Part shown: positions 45,048-55,500 of the stretch, piece after piece
Numbering within the stretch: position 1 is the stretch's first letter
Layout: each line of letters begins with the position of its first letter
Notes under the pieces: generated by a model
The model's input: only the letters and a program-made list of their open reading frames with translations
The model's database searches: none
What the model was told of the DNA's origin: nothing
Translations under genes and position numbers: made by a program
Assembly: GCF_900167075.1 (NCBI RefSeq)
Contig: NZ_FUWH01000001.1
Location: 124,001-188,000, forward strand
Direction of reading: 5' to 3'
Length of the DNA: 64,000 nucleotides
DNA from: Sediminibacterium ginsengisoli
GTDB lineage: Bacteria > Bacteroidota > Bacteroidia > Chitinophagales > Chitinophagaceae

Positions 45048-45635
45048 ATGATAGCGATAGATAATAAACTGATTAGTGATGAAGTGCTCGACGAGCAGTT
45101 TGTCTGTGATCTTACGAAATGCAAGGGCGGTTGCTGCGAAGACGGTGATGCAGGCGCTCCGCTCGAAGATTGGGAAATGAAAGAGATCAATGATCACTAT
45201 GAAGCGATCAAGCCTTATATGACGCCCGAAGGAATCCGCGAAATAGAACGTCAGGGAAAATATATTTACGATAAAGAATTCGGCTGGGTAACACCTACGA
45301 TCAATGGTGCGATCTGTGCTTATGGATTCAGGGATGAAAAGGGTATTATTAAATGTGCAGCAGAACAGGCGTATAATGACGGAAAACTGGATTGGAAAAA
45401 ACCGGTGAGCTGCCATCTTTTCCCTATCAAAATACAGAAAAGCCGCCGCGACCCCGATATGGAGTATGTGAATTATGAACCACGGGAAGATCTTTGCAAA
45501 GCTGCCTGCAGTCTTGGAGAAAAATTAAAAGTACCGGTATATATATTCTTAAAAGAAGCATTGATCCGTAAATACGGCGAAGATTTTTACGAAGCACTGG
45601 AAGCGGTTGCCGGATACAAAAAAAATAATGACTAA
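45048..45635 (+). CDS. DUF3109 family protein
   Basis: A 195-residue cytosolic protein of the DUF3109 family, widespread in Bacteroidota. It is Cys-rich, with CDLTKCKGGCCEDGDAG at residues 20-36, a single Cys in GAICAYGF, one in VSCHLFPIK and two in EDLCKAACS, suggesting metal or Fe-S binding as in the related YkgJ/FliB group. The function is unknown. lutB begins nine bases after its stop, so they are co-transcribed. Confidence 0.87.
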   Translation: MIAIDNKLISDEVLDEQFVCDLTKCKGGCCEDGDAGAPLEDWEMKEINDHYEAIKPYMTPEGIREIERQGKYIYDKEFGWVTPTINGAICAYGFRDEKGIIKCAAEQAYNDGKLDWKKPVSCHLFPIKIQKSRRDPDMEYVNYEPREDLCKAACSLGEKLKVPVYIFLKEALIRKYGEDFYEALEAVAGYKKNND

Positions 45636-45644
45636 GCTGCGCAT

Positions 45645-47018
45645 ATGAAAGACACAGCTGCATCCTTTATAGCTAAAAGCACCATCAAAGCTGCCGATCT
45701 CGAACACCGGCGCAAGATCAATTTTAATATAGGCAGGTACAATGCGGTTGTTCCGCAAGGGAAAAAGCAGTTTGCAGACATGGCCGGAGCGCGGGAGCGT
45801 GCCAAGAACGCAAAATGGAATGCAATAGAACATCTCGATACATATCTCGAAATGTTCGAACAGAAAATAACTGCCCGCGGCGCAAAAGTGATCTGGGCCG
45901 AAGATGCTGCAGCAGCACTCGATGAAGTGGGCCGGATCTGCCGTGAACGCAATTGCAAAACCCTAGTGAAAAGCAAGAGCATGGTAACAGAGGAAATACA
46001 CCTCAACCATTACCTTGAAACACAGGGGATAGAAAGTATCGAAACCGATCTCGGAGAATACATCCAGCAGCTCGATGGCGAGCCTCCATACCACATTGTA
46101 ACACCTGCCATGCACAAAAGCAAGGAAGATGTAGCACGTCTTTTTGCAGATAAACTGGGTGTTCCTGCGGGTTTAACACCGGAACAGCTTACTCTTATCG
46201 CACGCAATAAACTCCGTGAAAAATATATTCAGGCTGAAGTAGGTGTAACCGGTGCCAATTTTATTGTTGCAGATGCCGGTGGCATTGCTTTAACCGAAAA
46301 TGAAGGAAATGGCAGGCTGAGCATGGCCTGGCCTAAAACACATATTGTTATTGTAGGAATAGAGAAGGTAATACCATCGATGCATGACCTGCCTTTGTTC
46401 TGGCCCTTGCTGGCTACTTATGGAACCGGCCAGCAGGTAACGGTTTATAATACTTTGATCACCGGCCCGCGCCAGCCCGGCGAAACAGACGGACCGGAAG
46501 AAATGTTTGTGATCCTGCTGGACAATGGCCGCACCAATCTCCTTGCCAATCCCGCTACAAGAGAAGCATTGTACTGCATCCGTTGCGGCGCCTGTCTGAA
46601 TGCATGCCCTGTATACAAAAATATCGGCGGACATGCTTATGAAACAACCTATAGCGGACCTATCGGAAAAGTGATCACACCGCATCTGCGCGGTATGGAA
46701 GATTATAAACACCTCAGTTATGCCTCATCCTTATGCGGCAACTGTACAGAAGTATGCCCGGTAAGGATCAACCTGCATGAATTATTGCTGGAAAATCGTC
46801 GAGAAGCAGTAACGCAGGGTACCAGTTCCCTGGCAGAAAGGCTGGCCTGGAAAGCCTGGAAAACGGCAAGCCTCAACCGCGGCATGATGAATATGGGTAA
46901 TGGTAAAATGAAGAACTGGGTAGTGAATAAAGTATTCAAAGGCTGGACCACCCACCGCAGCGAACTGGATTTCAGCAGTAAAACCTTTAACGAACTCTGG
47001 CGCGAAAAAAATAAATAA
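45645..47018 (+). CDS. lutB: LutB/LldF-type iron-sulfur protein of lactate utilisation
   Basis: A 457-residue protein with an N-terminal LUD domain (about 60-290) and a C-terminal ferredoxin-like part holding two 4Fe-4S motifs, CIRCGACLNACPVYK near 311 and CGNCTEVCPVR near 365. LutB works with LutA and LutC to oxidise L-lactate to pyruvate. Neither partner gene is in the window; their absence here does not exclude them elsewhere. It shares a transcript with DUF3109. Confidence 0.9.
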   Translation: MKDTAASFIAKSTIKAADLEHRRKINFNIGRYNAVVPQGKKQFADMAGARERAKNAKWNAIEHLDTYLEMFEQKITARGAKVIWAEDAAAALDEVGRICRERNCKTLVKSKSMVTEEIHLNHYLETQGIESIETDLGEYIQQLDGEPPYHIVTPAMHKSKEDVARLFADKLGVPAGLTPEQLTLIARNKLREKYIQAEVGVTGANFIVADAGGIALTENEGNGRLSMAWPKTHIVIVGIEKVIPSMHDLPLFWPLLATYGTGQQVTVYNTLITGPRQPGETDGPEEMFVILLDNGRTNLLANPATREALYCIRCGACLNACPVYKNIGGHAYETTYSGPIGKVITPHLRGMEDYKHLSYASSLCGNCTEVCPVRINLHELLLENRREAVTQGTSSLAERLAWKAWKTASLNRGMMNMGNGKMKNWVVNKVFKGWTTHRSELDFSSKTFNELWREKNK

Positions 47019-47026
47019 CAAACAGA

Positions 47027-47941
47027 TTAATTCTCCTGCTGTGCGGCAATGACAGCACGTTGTTTGCGCAGACTTCTGTTAACCATGAATACACCGGCAA
47101 GCGTAATAACCGAACCTGCCAGGATTTTGAAAGTAAGATGCTCATCCAGCAGCATGGAGCCTATCAGAATTGCAACAATGGGATTGATATACGCATACAG
47201 TGCAGCAATTGCCGGCTCCAGGTGTTTCATAGAGTAGATGAATGCAATGAACGTGATTACGGAACCCGCAACGATCAGGTAAGAAATTGCTGCCCATGAT
47301 TCCAACGGAATACGGTTGATGGGTAGAAAATCCCCGTTCAGTTTAGCCATAACAAAGAGGATCACGGAACTGATCAGCATTTCCCAGCCTGTGGCATAAT
47401 AAGGATTCAGTTTCAGTTTATTCCTCGCAATAATGACCGTGCCGATGCTCCATGAAAGCATGGCAATAAATGATAAGAGAACACCCCACATATACCCTTC
47501 GGGATGATTATAGAATGCATGGTCGTAAAATACAAGGCCGATACCTCCGATCCCCAGTACGATTCCCAGGAATGTCAGCAAGGTGATCCTTGTATTTTTA
47601 AAGAAAAGCAGATCGATCAGTACAACCGACAATGGATATAATGCAGCGATCAGCGCTGCCATACCACTCGGAACATATTTCAAGGCGAGTGTGGCAAAAC
47701 CGTTCGCAAGTACGAACATAAGGAAAGCCATCAGCACCAGCCAGCCGAATGTTTTACGATCCGGAACCCGATAGCCTTTGAGCAGGAAGAATACAAGAAA
47801 GAAAGTGCCGGCAATAAACTGCCTGATGGCGGCTATCTCCAGCCCCGGTACATGTTTTACACCGATCTTACTGGTAACCCATGTGGTGCCCCAGACAATG
47901 CTGGTAACCGCAAGTGCTCCATACGCTTTTTGCTTGCTCAT
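47027..47941 (-). CDS. EamA/DMT family transporter
   Basis: A 304-residue inner-membrane protein with about ten hydrophobic helices in two EamA repeats (residues 8-138 and 150-290). The first repeat shows SIVWGTTWVTSKIG and IRQFIAGTFFLVFF, typical of the drug/metabolite transporter superfamily. The substrate cannot be inferred; relatives export amino acids or nucleosides. The tail is basic (RSLRKQRAV). Convergent with lutB; its start is 60 bases after the purH stop. Confidence 0.88.
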   Translation of the reverse strand: MSKQKAYGALAVTSIVWGTTWVTSKIGVKHVPGLEIAAIRQFIAGTFFLVFFLLKGYRVPDRKTFGWLVLMAFLMFVLANGFATLALKYVPSGMAALIAALYPLSVVLIDLLFFKNTRITLLTFLGIVLGIGGIGLVFYDHAFYNHPEGYMWGVLLSFIAMLSWSIGTVIIARNKLKLNPYYATGWEMLISSVILFVMAKLNGDFLPINRIPLESWAAISYLIVAGSVITFIAFIYSMKHLEPAIAALYAYINPIVAILIGSMLLDEHLTFKILAGSVITLAGVFMVNRSLRKQRAVIAAQQEN

Positions 47942-47960
47942 TCCTGTTTCCCATGCTGTT

Positions 47961-47990
47961 TATGATCGGGGCCGGCTGGCCCCGATCATA
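47961..47990 (-). terminator. Perfect hairpin between purH and the EamA gene
   Basis: A 13-bp perfect stem (TATGATCGGGGCC with GGCCCCGATCATA) and a 4-base loop. On the minus strand no T-run follows it, so it may be a weak terminator or a stabilising stem at the purH mRNA end. Confidence 0.65.
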
Positions 47991-48001
47991 AGTTTTTTAT
48001 A

Positions 48002-49480
48002 TTAGTGCCTGAAATGTCTTGTGCCGGTCATTACCATAGCAAGTCCATGTTCAACACAATAGCTGATACTGTCTTTATCTCTCACGGAACCGCCAGGCTG
48101 TATAAATGCTTCAATGCCCGCTGCATGCGCGATCTGTACACAGTCATTGAACGGAAAGAATGCATCTGATGCGAGCACCGCTCCTTTTAAATCAAAATTG
48201 AATTGTTTTGATTTTTCAATGGCGTGTCTTAATGCATCGATACGGCTGGTTTGTCCGCAGCCTTTACCAACAAGCTGTTTGTTTTTTACCAGTGCAATAG
48301 CATTGCTCTTAAGGTGTTTACAAACAAGGTTGGCAAATGCCAGGTCTTCTTTTTCTGCTGCAGTTGTTTCACGGCCGCCGCTTTCTTCCCATTTGCTGTA
48401 GTTGCCTTCATCTGCACCCTGCTCCAGTATGCCGTTCAGGATCGCTTTGGATGGGGTACGTAATACAGGTCGGGTTGTTTTTAATTGCAGCAGGATTCTG
48501 TTTTTCTTGCTTCTGAGTATTTCAAGCGCATCTGCATCGAATGCCGGCGCGATCAGTACTTCAAAGAAAATTTCGTTGATGGCATCGGCAGTTGCTTTAT
48601 CGATAGTGCCGCTGCTTACCAGCACGCCGCCAAATGCACTTTCACTGTCGCCGGCGAGTGCCGCATCCCAGCTTTCTTTTACAGTTGGTCTGCTGGCAAT
48701 ACCGCAAACATTGGTATGCTTGATGATCGCAAAAGTTGTTTCATTGAATTCGCCGATGAGTTGTACGGCGGCATCAACATCAACCAGGTTATTATATGAA
48801 AGTTCCTTTCCGTTGAGCTGCTCAAATAATTCCTGCAGGTTGCCGCGGAATGCAGCCTGCTGGTGTGGATTTTCACCATAACGCAATACCTGGCCCGGGT
48901 TAAAGTAATTGCTGATGGCAATATCATAATGCATTACCACTTCAAAGGCTTTTGCAGCAAAGCCTTTACGCTGTTCCAGGCTGGTTTCTCCTTTCTGGTC
49001 TCTCAGGAGTTGTTCAAGTTTACTGTAATCGTCTTTGGCTGCAACAACAACAAGGTCCTTAAAGTTTTTTGCTGCTGCGCGGATCATTGAAGGTCCGCCG
49101 ATATCGATCTTTTCAATAATGGCTTTTTCCTCGGTGGTATTACGTAAGGTTTCTTCAAAAGGATACAGGTCTACGATCACCAGGTCGATTTCAGGGATAT
49201 TATAAGCCCTCATTTCTTCCAGGTCCTGCGGCTCATAACGGCGACCGAGTATACCGCCGAAGATTGCGGGATGCAGTGTTTTTACACGACCACCCAGAAT
49301 AGAAGGGTAGGTTGTCAGACTCTCAACAGCTACGCAGGGAATACCCAGGTCTTCGAGAAATTTCTGGGTGCCGCCGGTAGAGTAAATAGTAATACCCAGC
49401 TCGTGCAGATTCCTGGCAATAGGTTCCAGCCCGTCTTTATAAAAAACGGAAATGAGTGCAGATTGAATTTTCTTTTGCAT
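48002..49480 (-). CDS. purH: Bifunctional AICAR transformylase / IMP cyclohydrolase
   Basis: A 492-residue enzyme for the last two steps of IMP synthesis. The IMP cyclohydrolase (MGS-like) domain spans about 1-135, with TIYSTGGTQKFL and GGRVKTLHPAIFGGIL; the AICAR transformylase domain follows with RYGENPHQQAAF, IKHTNVCGIA (catalytic Lys-His pair) and SDAFFPFND. The start at ATG 49480 is preferred over a TTG two codons upstream. It stands alone between comEC and the EamA gene. Confidence 0.95.
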   Translation of the reverse strand: MQKKIQSALISVFYKDGLEPIARNLHELGITIYSTGGTQKFLEDLGIPCVAVESLTTYPSILGGRVKTLHPAIFGGILGRRYEPQDLEEMRAYNIPEIDLVIVDLYPFEETLRNTTEEKAIIEKIDIGGPSMIRAAAKNFKDLVVVAAKDDYSKLEQLLRDQKGETSLEQRKGFAAKAFEVVMHYDIAISNYFNPGQVLRYGENPHQQAAFRGNLQELFEQLNGKELSYNNLVDVDAAVQLIGEFNETTFAIIKHTNVCGIASRPTVKESWDAALAGDSESAFGGVLVSSGTIDKATADAINEIFFEVLIAPAFDADALEILRSKKNRILLQLKTTRPVLRTPSKAILNGILEQGADEGNYSKWEESGGRETTAAEKEDLAFANLVCKHLKSNAIALVKNKQLVGKGCGQTSRIDALRHAIEKSKQFNFDLKGAVLASDAFFPFNDCVQIAHAAGIEAFIQPGGSVRDKDSISYCVEHGLAMVMTGTRHFRH

Positions 49481-49539
49481 GATCAAATAAAGTCTTTAAG
49501 CCCGCCGGGGCCAAATGATAAGAAATAGGCTAGTAAAAG

Positions 49540-51630
49540 TCAGAGTGCCATCACCAATGCCCCTTGCTCAGGGATGGAATGGTGGCGCAAATGTAGGCTG
49601 TCTGCCTCTTTTTTCCAGAATCCTATTTTCCACAAGGGATTGCTGCTGTCGAATACATACATTTTACAGTCAAAAAAAGCGGTCAGCTCTGCAATCCGGA
49701 CACGGGGATTGCTTCTGAGTATGATCATATCCACCGGAACCGGCTTTGCCGGGTATGGCTTTCCCGGCGGTTCAGCCAGGTACAGGATCGATTTCCCCCC
49801 GATGGTAAGCACCTCGTTACTGAAGCGCAGGCCGGTCAAAGCATCTCCAGCAGGGCCGACCCCATGTAAAATCCGCGAAGCTGTAAGTGCTGTATTCGCA
49901 GAACTGTATGCCGCTGTGTTTTTCTCTGCCAGGTCACCTGCAAAACAATGATAGAACCGGCCGATGTAAATGTCTGACAAACTTTGCCGGGGCAGGTTGT
50001 ATACGACCAGTATCCGCTGCCTGTCGCGCCTGAATGAATAATAACAATCCAGCCCGCAAAACACTGTTATAGCAGCTATAGCCATTAAAAATGACAGCCT
50101 GTTTTTATACCAAAGCCAGTAAGCAATCGCGCCGGTGAAAGAATATAAGAGCAATTGCTGTAAAAAGCTGATGGAAATATTCCCGGTAACGGCGTATGGG
50201 ATCCGGTCCGTTCGCCCTATGATACCATTCATTGCCTGTACCAATATGCCGATGCAGCGCCCCAGTATTGTATTCAGCACCGGAACCGGCGCAAGAACCA
50301 GTAATAGCATACTGCCGTATAAAACAAGACCGGATAGAGGTACAGCAAAAAAGTTTGAAAGAAGGAAGAGATTCGGGAATTGGTGAAAATAATAAAGCAA
50401 TAAAGGCAAGGTAAGTACCTGTGCGGCTAATGTTACTGCGTTCAGCTGACAGATAAGGTCAAGTAATTTGTTCCTGCATGTAATACAGCGGTAGATCGGC
50501 TTCTGAAACAGCAGGATGCTGAGCACTGCAGCATAGGAAAGCTGGAATCCCGTATCCCATAAGTAGTACGGGTTGTATAGTAAAAGGAAAAATGCAGATG
50601 CGGCGAGCGTATTGAAGGTATTGGACTTCCGGTTAAGACCTTCACCTGCAATAATAAATGAGAACATCACTGCAGCGCGTAAAATAGAAGCGCCTGCACC
50701 CGCGAGCAGACTGAACCCCCAAAGAATAAAAAGTATCACCAGCGATTTTACGATCAATACCCATTTTCTCCGGCCCGCAAAATTGGAAAGACAAACCAGC
50801 ATGCCATAGATCATCGCGAGGTGCATGCCGCTGATGGCAATGATATGTACAACGCCGGTATTGCTGTAAGATTGCAGCAGGGTTTTGTCCAGGTCGTTAC
50901 GGTAGCCGATCAGCAATGCTTCTGCCACACCCGCTTCCTTTGGCCCGGGCAGGTATTTTTTCAAACATCCGAGTATGTATTGCTGCAACCTGTATAAACA
51001 TTGCTGAAACCAGCCGGCTTCATTGCCGGGCAGCACTGTGTAATCTTTTGGATTGATGAATGCCTGGAAGAAAATATGCTGCATGCGGCAATACTCCCTG
51101 TAATCAAACATGCCCGGATTACCAGTTTCAGGGACCTGTTGCAGCGGCGCATAAAGTATGAGCTTTGTACCCATTGCAGGCAGGACAGGCGTACTGTCTT
51201 TTTTAAAATAAAGGATTATTTTTCCTTCTTCCGCCACCCATTTCCCATCCCGGTAAAAAGCATGCAGATCTGCAGTGGCTTTATAGGAACGCGCTTTTTC
51301 CAGCGCGTTCTCTGTAAGCGTTACGAGTACCGGCATGCCTCGGGTATAATTTTTACGCGGATCATGCTTTTGCCTGACACATACAAGCAGGATGCCGGTT
51401 GTAAAGAGCAACAGCTGTATGGCTGTGCCTGCAAGCGGGCGGAAAGCATAGCGTTTTTCAATTGGCAGCAACCTGTATAGTATAAGCACTACTGCAGATG
51501 CCAGTAACAGGCAAATACAGATCAGCCAGCCTGCCTGAAGGTAATAGGCACATAAGATGCCGGCAATCAATGCAGGCAGCAACCTTATGAAAGGTGCGGT
51601 TTTCCAGAATATGCCCTGTTCACGGATCAT
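49540..51630 (-). CDS. comEC: ComEC/Rec2-type DNA uptake channel, without an intact beta-lactamase domain
   Basis: A 696-residue polytopic membrane protein. It has an N-terminal DUF4131-like region with helices and an OB-like segment (about 15-190), then the competence domain (about 230-500) with GVVHIIAISGMHLAMIYG and the LAGAGASILRAAVMFS helices. The last 150 residues lack the HxHxDH motif of the metallo-beta-lactamase domain found in long ComEC proteins, so this is the shorter form. It likely brings single-stranded DNA across the inner membrane. ComF and RadA genes are also present in the window. Confidence 0.88.
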   Translation of the reverse strand: MIREQGIFWKTAPFIRLLPALIAGILCAYYLQAGWLICICLLLASAVVLILYRLLPIEKRYAFRPLAGTAIQLLLFTTGILLVCVRQKHDPRKNYTRGMPVLVTLTENALEKARSYKATADLHAFYRDGKWVAEEGKIILYFKKDSTPVLPAMGTKLILYAPLQQVPETGNPGMFDYREYCRMQHIFFQAFINPKDYTVLPGNEAGWFQQCLYRLQQYILGCLKKYLPGPKEAGVAEALLIGYRNDLDKTLLQSYSNTGVVHIIAISGMHLAMIYGMLVCLSNFAGRRKWVLIVKSLVILFILWGFSLLAGAGASILRAAVMFSFIIAGEGLNRKSNTFNTLAASAFFLLLYNPYYLWDTGFQLSYAAVLSILLFQKPIYRCITCRNKLLDLICQLNAVTLAAQVLTLPLLLYYFHQFPNLFLLSNFFAVPLSGLVLYGSMLLLVLAPVPVLNTILGRCIGILVQAMNGIIGRTDRIPYAVTGNISISFLQQLLLYSFTGAIAYWLWYKNRLSFLMAIAAITVFCGLDCYYSFRRDRQRILVVYNLPRQSLSDIYIGRFYHCFAGDLAEKNTAAYSSANTALTASRILHGVGPAGDALTGLRFSNEVLTIGGKSILYLAEPPGKPYPAKPVPVDMIILRSNPRVRIAELTAFFDCKMYVFDSSNPLWKIGFWKKEADSLHLRHHSIPEQGALVMAL

Positions 51631-51681
51631 GGAGTAAACTTAGCAGGCGGGGATCAGTTTTAAAACGGAGACAGACAAATC

Positions 51682-51715
51682 AGGTATTAATGCTTATAAA
51701 AGGAAAGGTATTAAT
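51682..51715 (+). repeat. Two direct copies of AGGTATTAAT upstream of the subtilase gene
   Basis: Identical 10-base copies at 51682-51691 and 51706-51715, 24 bases apart, about 50 bases before the subtilase start. The spacing suits a regulator binding one face of the helix; function is inferred only from position. Confidence 0.5.
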
Positions 51716-51765
51716 ACGGTCGGGTATTTTCAGAGCTGCGCAGCATAACTTATTTTGTGCTGAAT

Positions 51766-52512
51766 ATGCAATCCGGAAAATATACTATTGCAATAATAGA
51801 TGGAAGCGCAGACAGGCAACAACTACCTGCCGACATAGATCTCGCGCAGCACGACTTCTCCGGTTCCGGTGATGCCGCTGCATTTTCAGTTGCAGATACA
51901 GCACATGCTACCGCAATGGTAAAAACGATTCTTTCCATCGCACCTGTTGTACGTATTCTTTCACTGAAAGTAACGGATCAGTGGGGCATGCCGGATCTGG
52001 AAGCTGTAAATAATGCATTGCAATGGATCGCAGCACAGGAGCATATTGACCTTGTGTGTATAGCAGCGGCAGACTGGAGCAATTGTGTTTCCTGCGGGGA
52101 TGCCTATCCTGAAACTGCTGTTTTGTTAGATCTGCTTATACATAAAGGCATCATTATCGTTGCACCAGCCGGTAACTGGTTTTCAGAATTTGACGAAACT
52201 GATGGAATGGCCTGGCCTGCGATACATCCTGGCGTGGTCAGCGTTGGTGCGATCATCCGTAATGCAGCTGATAAAATAATATTACATCCCGACAGCCAGC
52301 GTTTGCACCACATAAATGAATCCGGTTCATATACCACCGTTTTTGCGTTCCCCGGCGAACCCGGCAGAACCAGCGGCGCAGTGGCAACAATTGCAGGATA
52401 TATGGCACTGATGCAGTCCGCCACGCAGACTTCTGTAAAAGAAATGCTTGCGCAGCGGACAAACCAGTTATTATTGAACGATGGCAGGTATTGGCCCTGC
52501 TGGACTACTTAA
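51766..52512 (+). CDS. Small cytosolic subtilase (S8-like serine protease)
   Basis: A 248-residue protein that carries all four subtilisin landmarks: Asp12 in IAIIDGSAD, His47 in TAHATAMVKTI, Asn137 in VAPAGNW and Ser203 in GRTSGAVATIAG. It is much shorter than ordinary subtilases, has no signal peptide and no propeptide, so it should act in the cytosol or be carried by another route. The ATG at 51766 is chosen; a GTG three codons upstream is possible. Ten bases separate its stop from that of the convergent 1230-residue protein gene, which suggests a functional neighbourhood, though this is inference. Confidence 0.78.
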   Translation: MQSGKYTIAIIDGSADRQQLPADIDLAQHDFSGSGDAAAFSVADTAHATAMVKTILSIAPVVRILSLKVTDQWGMPDLEAVNNALQWIAAQEHIDLVCIAAADWSNCVSCGDAYPETAVLLDLLIHKGIIIVAPAGNWFSEFDETDGMAWPAIHPGVVSVGAIIRNAADKIILHPDSQRLHHINESGSYTTVFAFPGEPGRTSGAVATIAGYMALMQSATQTSVKEMLAQRTNQLLLNDGRYWPCWTT

Positions 52513-52522
52513 CACAGCGTAT

Positions 52523-55500
52523 TTATTCCGAGAAGGCTTCTATTGATGCAGGAATAAACACGGCAATGCTGATCACAAGGGTTACGCCGCATAATGCTAG
52601 TTTTGCTTTCGGATTTTTGGCCAGTTTCAGGAAAGAGATTGCACTGGTTACTTTCGAAACCTCACTGAAGAAAGTTCTCGTAAACTTCAGGGTAGCTTTC
52701 TTGCCGGTATTCTTCGTAAAAAACACAAAATTTATTCCCCTGATAATAGCACTGACCCCGAAGAAGAATCCTTCAATGCCTTTTAGTGCTTCTCCGCTTG
52801 GCGTACCTTCATTGAAGCAGTAAGTCCAGCGGCAGAATACGGCCATGCCGCCCAATGTCCAGCACAGGTAATCTCCGAGATTCGTACTGACTTTATCATC
52901 CATCAGCGTTGTGCTTATTTCGAATATCAGACCACCGAAGCCTAATATCGGTACAATAATGGAAGAGAGGCTGTCATACTTTCCTTTCAGGAAATCTTTT
53001 CCTTTTGTAAAACCATCTTTTGCTTTTTCAAACAGGGTTACGGGTTCGTAGAACGGGTCCGGTTTCTTGGTTACTACTGATGTTGCGCCTCCTGCCATTT
53101 CTTTGATGGAATAAAATGTGTCTGTAATGGCCGTGTATATTCCATAGGCCGGCATAGCCAGTGTTGCAAGCGCTTTCATATTCTTCACCGATATCCACGA
53201 CGAATTCTGAAGCGATAGCTTGCCATACGCTGGCGCCAGTGTATGGCCTTCTTTGACCGGTGAGGACTTGAAGAACATTTTATACATCACCGTTGCCGGG
53301 ATGGCTACCATCAGCATAACCGCATCGATGATCCTGAAGGAGATATCTGCATCTTCATCGGTAAAGAATTTGTAGATCTTTTCGATAAAAGGGAAGCGGA
53401 TACGCAGCAGGCCCAATTCCCTGACTGCCTGTATAATCTGCCCGAGCAGTTCAAACAATTCATAAATGAGGATCTTGGCGGTTGCCAGCACTCCTGTAAT
53501 GCTGTTGAGACCTACCACTTTAATGATCTCGAAAATGGTTGAAAAGCTGATGTCGCTCAGTTTCTGCAAACGCCCTTCAATAATAACCCCGAGGTCTTTT
53601 TTGATGGCATCGTAAATGAGCATGATCGCATCAAATGATTTTGTGGCAGTCTTTGCAGCAAATTTTTTCAATGCAGTAATCAGTGTTTCCAGCGGGTTCT
53701 TACCTTCAATGGTCACGATATTATCCATCACCTTCTGGAACTCTTTCTGTATGGTGGCAAATATGCTGTTGCCCATCATTTTATCAGAAGCTGATTCTTT
53801 GTCCGGATCATTCTTCAGTTTATTGGCCGGGTCTTCTTTTTTATCCTGCTCTATACCTGCCAGTTTTGCTTTTTCATATTCCGGTCCCTTCAGATCCTGT
53901 ACTTTTTCGATCATATCATCGATCACCGAAATGATCGGCTCGCGCAGCTTTACTACTTTTTTTCCGAGACCAACCAGACCCTGATCGAAAAACTGTACAA
54001 ACGCATCTCTCACACGAATGATATCCTGCCAGTCGAATACCATTTTTGCCCAGCTCACCACTTTCTCAAAACCCACTTTGATCTCGTTGAACATACTTTC
54101 GAAAAAGCTGCCGATCTGCTCCAGTCTTTTGATCACAAATGCCTTGATCTTTCCGCCGATCTCGCAGATAAGGTGGAAGGCCTTTTTCGCACCTTCTTTT
54201 ACCTGCTTCAGTGCAATGGTCCAGCCTTCTGCCAGCAGATCCGATGCATTCCGGAAAAAGTCGCTGATATTATTATCTGGCAAAACAGTTTTATACGATA
54301 ACGCAAAACTGCCCGGTATTAATGCCTGCAGCCCTTCATTACCCGAACGTACGGCCCAGAGGTAGCCATCAGACGATATATTACTTTCCACATCTGCAGC
54401 AAGGAATGAACTGAATGGTGCACTTGCCTTTGCTTTCCAGATGCCCGGGATACCGGTATTGGTGTTGTTTCCGTATGCAGACACCTGGCGTAAGGCTTCT
54501 GCAATGGAAGAAAGCGAAGCTGCTGCATTCGGCTTGGTGAGCTCTTTGGGCAGCATGGATACGGTATGGCCCGATTCGTTCGGAACGGTTGCTTTTTTCA
54601 GATCGGTATCCGTTACTCCCTGCATTTTTTCCATTAATGTACTGGCCGGGTTCACGTCTATCACCTCATTCACACCATCTACTGCAATGCGATAAAATGC
54701 CGGCAGGTAATTATGCGCCTTATCATAAATAGTAACGGCACCATTGAGATCCGTGGAAGTGGTAAAGGATTTGCCTGGACCTACAAATACAGACCGGCCG
54801 TTAATGATCAGTTGCGACAGGATGGATGCGCTGATCGTCAGGTCTCTGAACTGCACGGGCAGGCCGTCTGCATCTAATAATCTTGCCGTGGTGCTGAAGC
54901 AGGTGATCTTACGGCTCTTTTCTTCGTCTTTCAGAGTGAGCGGTGTTTCAGTCCAGCTGCCGGTAATTTCATCGCGCATCAGGAAGAGCGACTGGTTCTG
55001 TTTGTTCACAATGATCAGTGAAGCGGTAAGGTGCTTATCACCTTCGGCTACGGCTATTTCCGCGATCTCTTTTTCAACCAGTACTTCGTTCCAGTTTTTA
55101 TCGCCCGCTTTTTTGTAAAACATATATAATTCATCAGCAGCAGTCAATGCCCAGATCGTAGTATCTCCGTCTGCCTCTTCCGTAACGATCAGGTCATTGA
55201 TCTTCGGAAGCTTGCCCGGAGCGGCTATCGTTACAAGTTTGCCGCGCAGATGTTTGCTGACCTGGTCATAGGGCAACATGTGAATACCATCGCCGCCGAA
55301 ATAGATATTGGTGCCGTAATCACCATCTTCATCTTCCTGCACCCGGCCGATGTCGATCACATGAGCCTGTTCAGGACAGGCCACCAGGTTACCGGTTGTA
55401 ACATCAATCGTCGATTCATCATCATCCGGATCGAACTCCGGAAACGGCCGGTATGACAACTTTGTTTTGTTCTTTTCTGCTCCCAGTACAAACAATCCTG

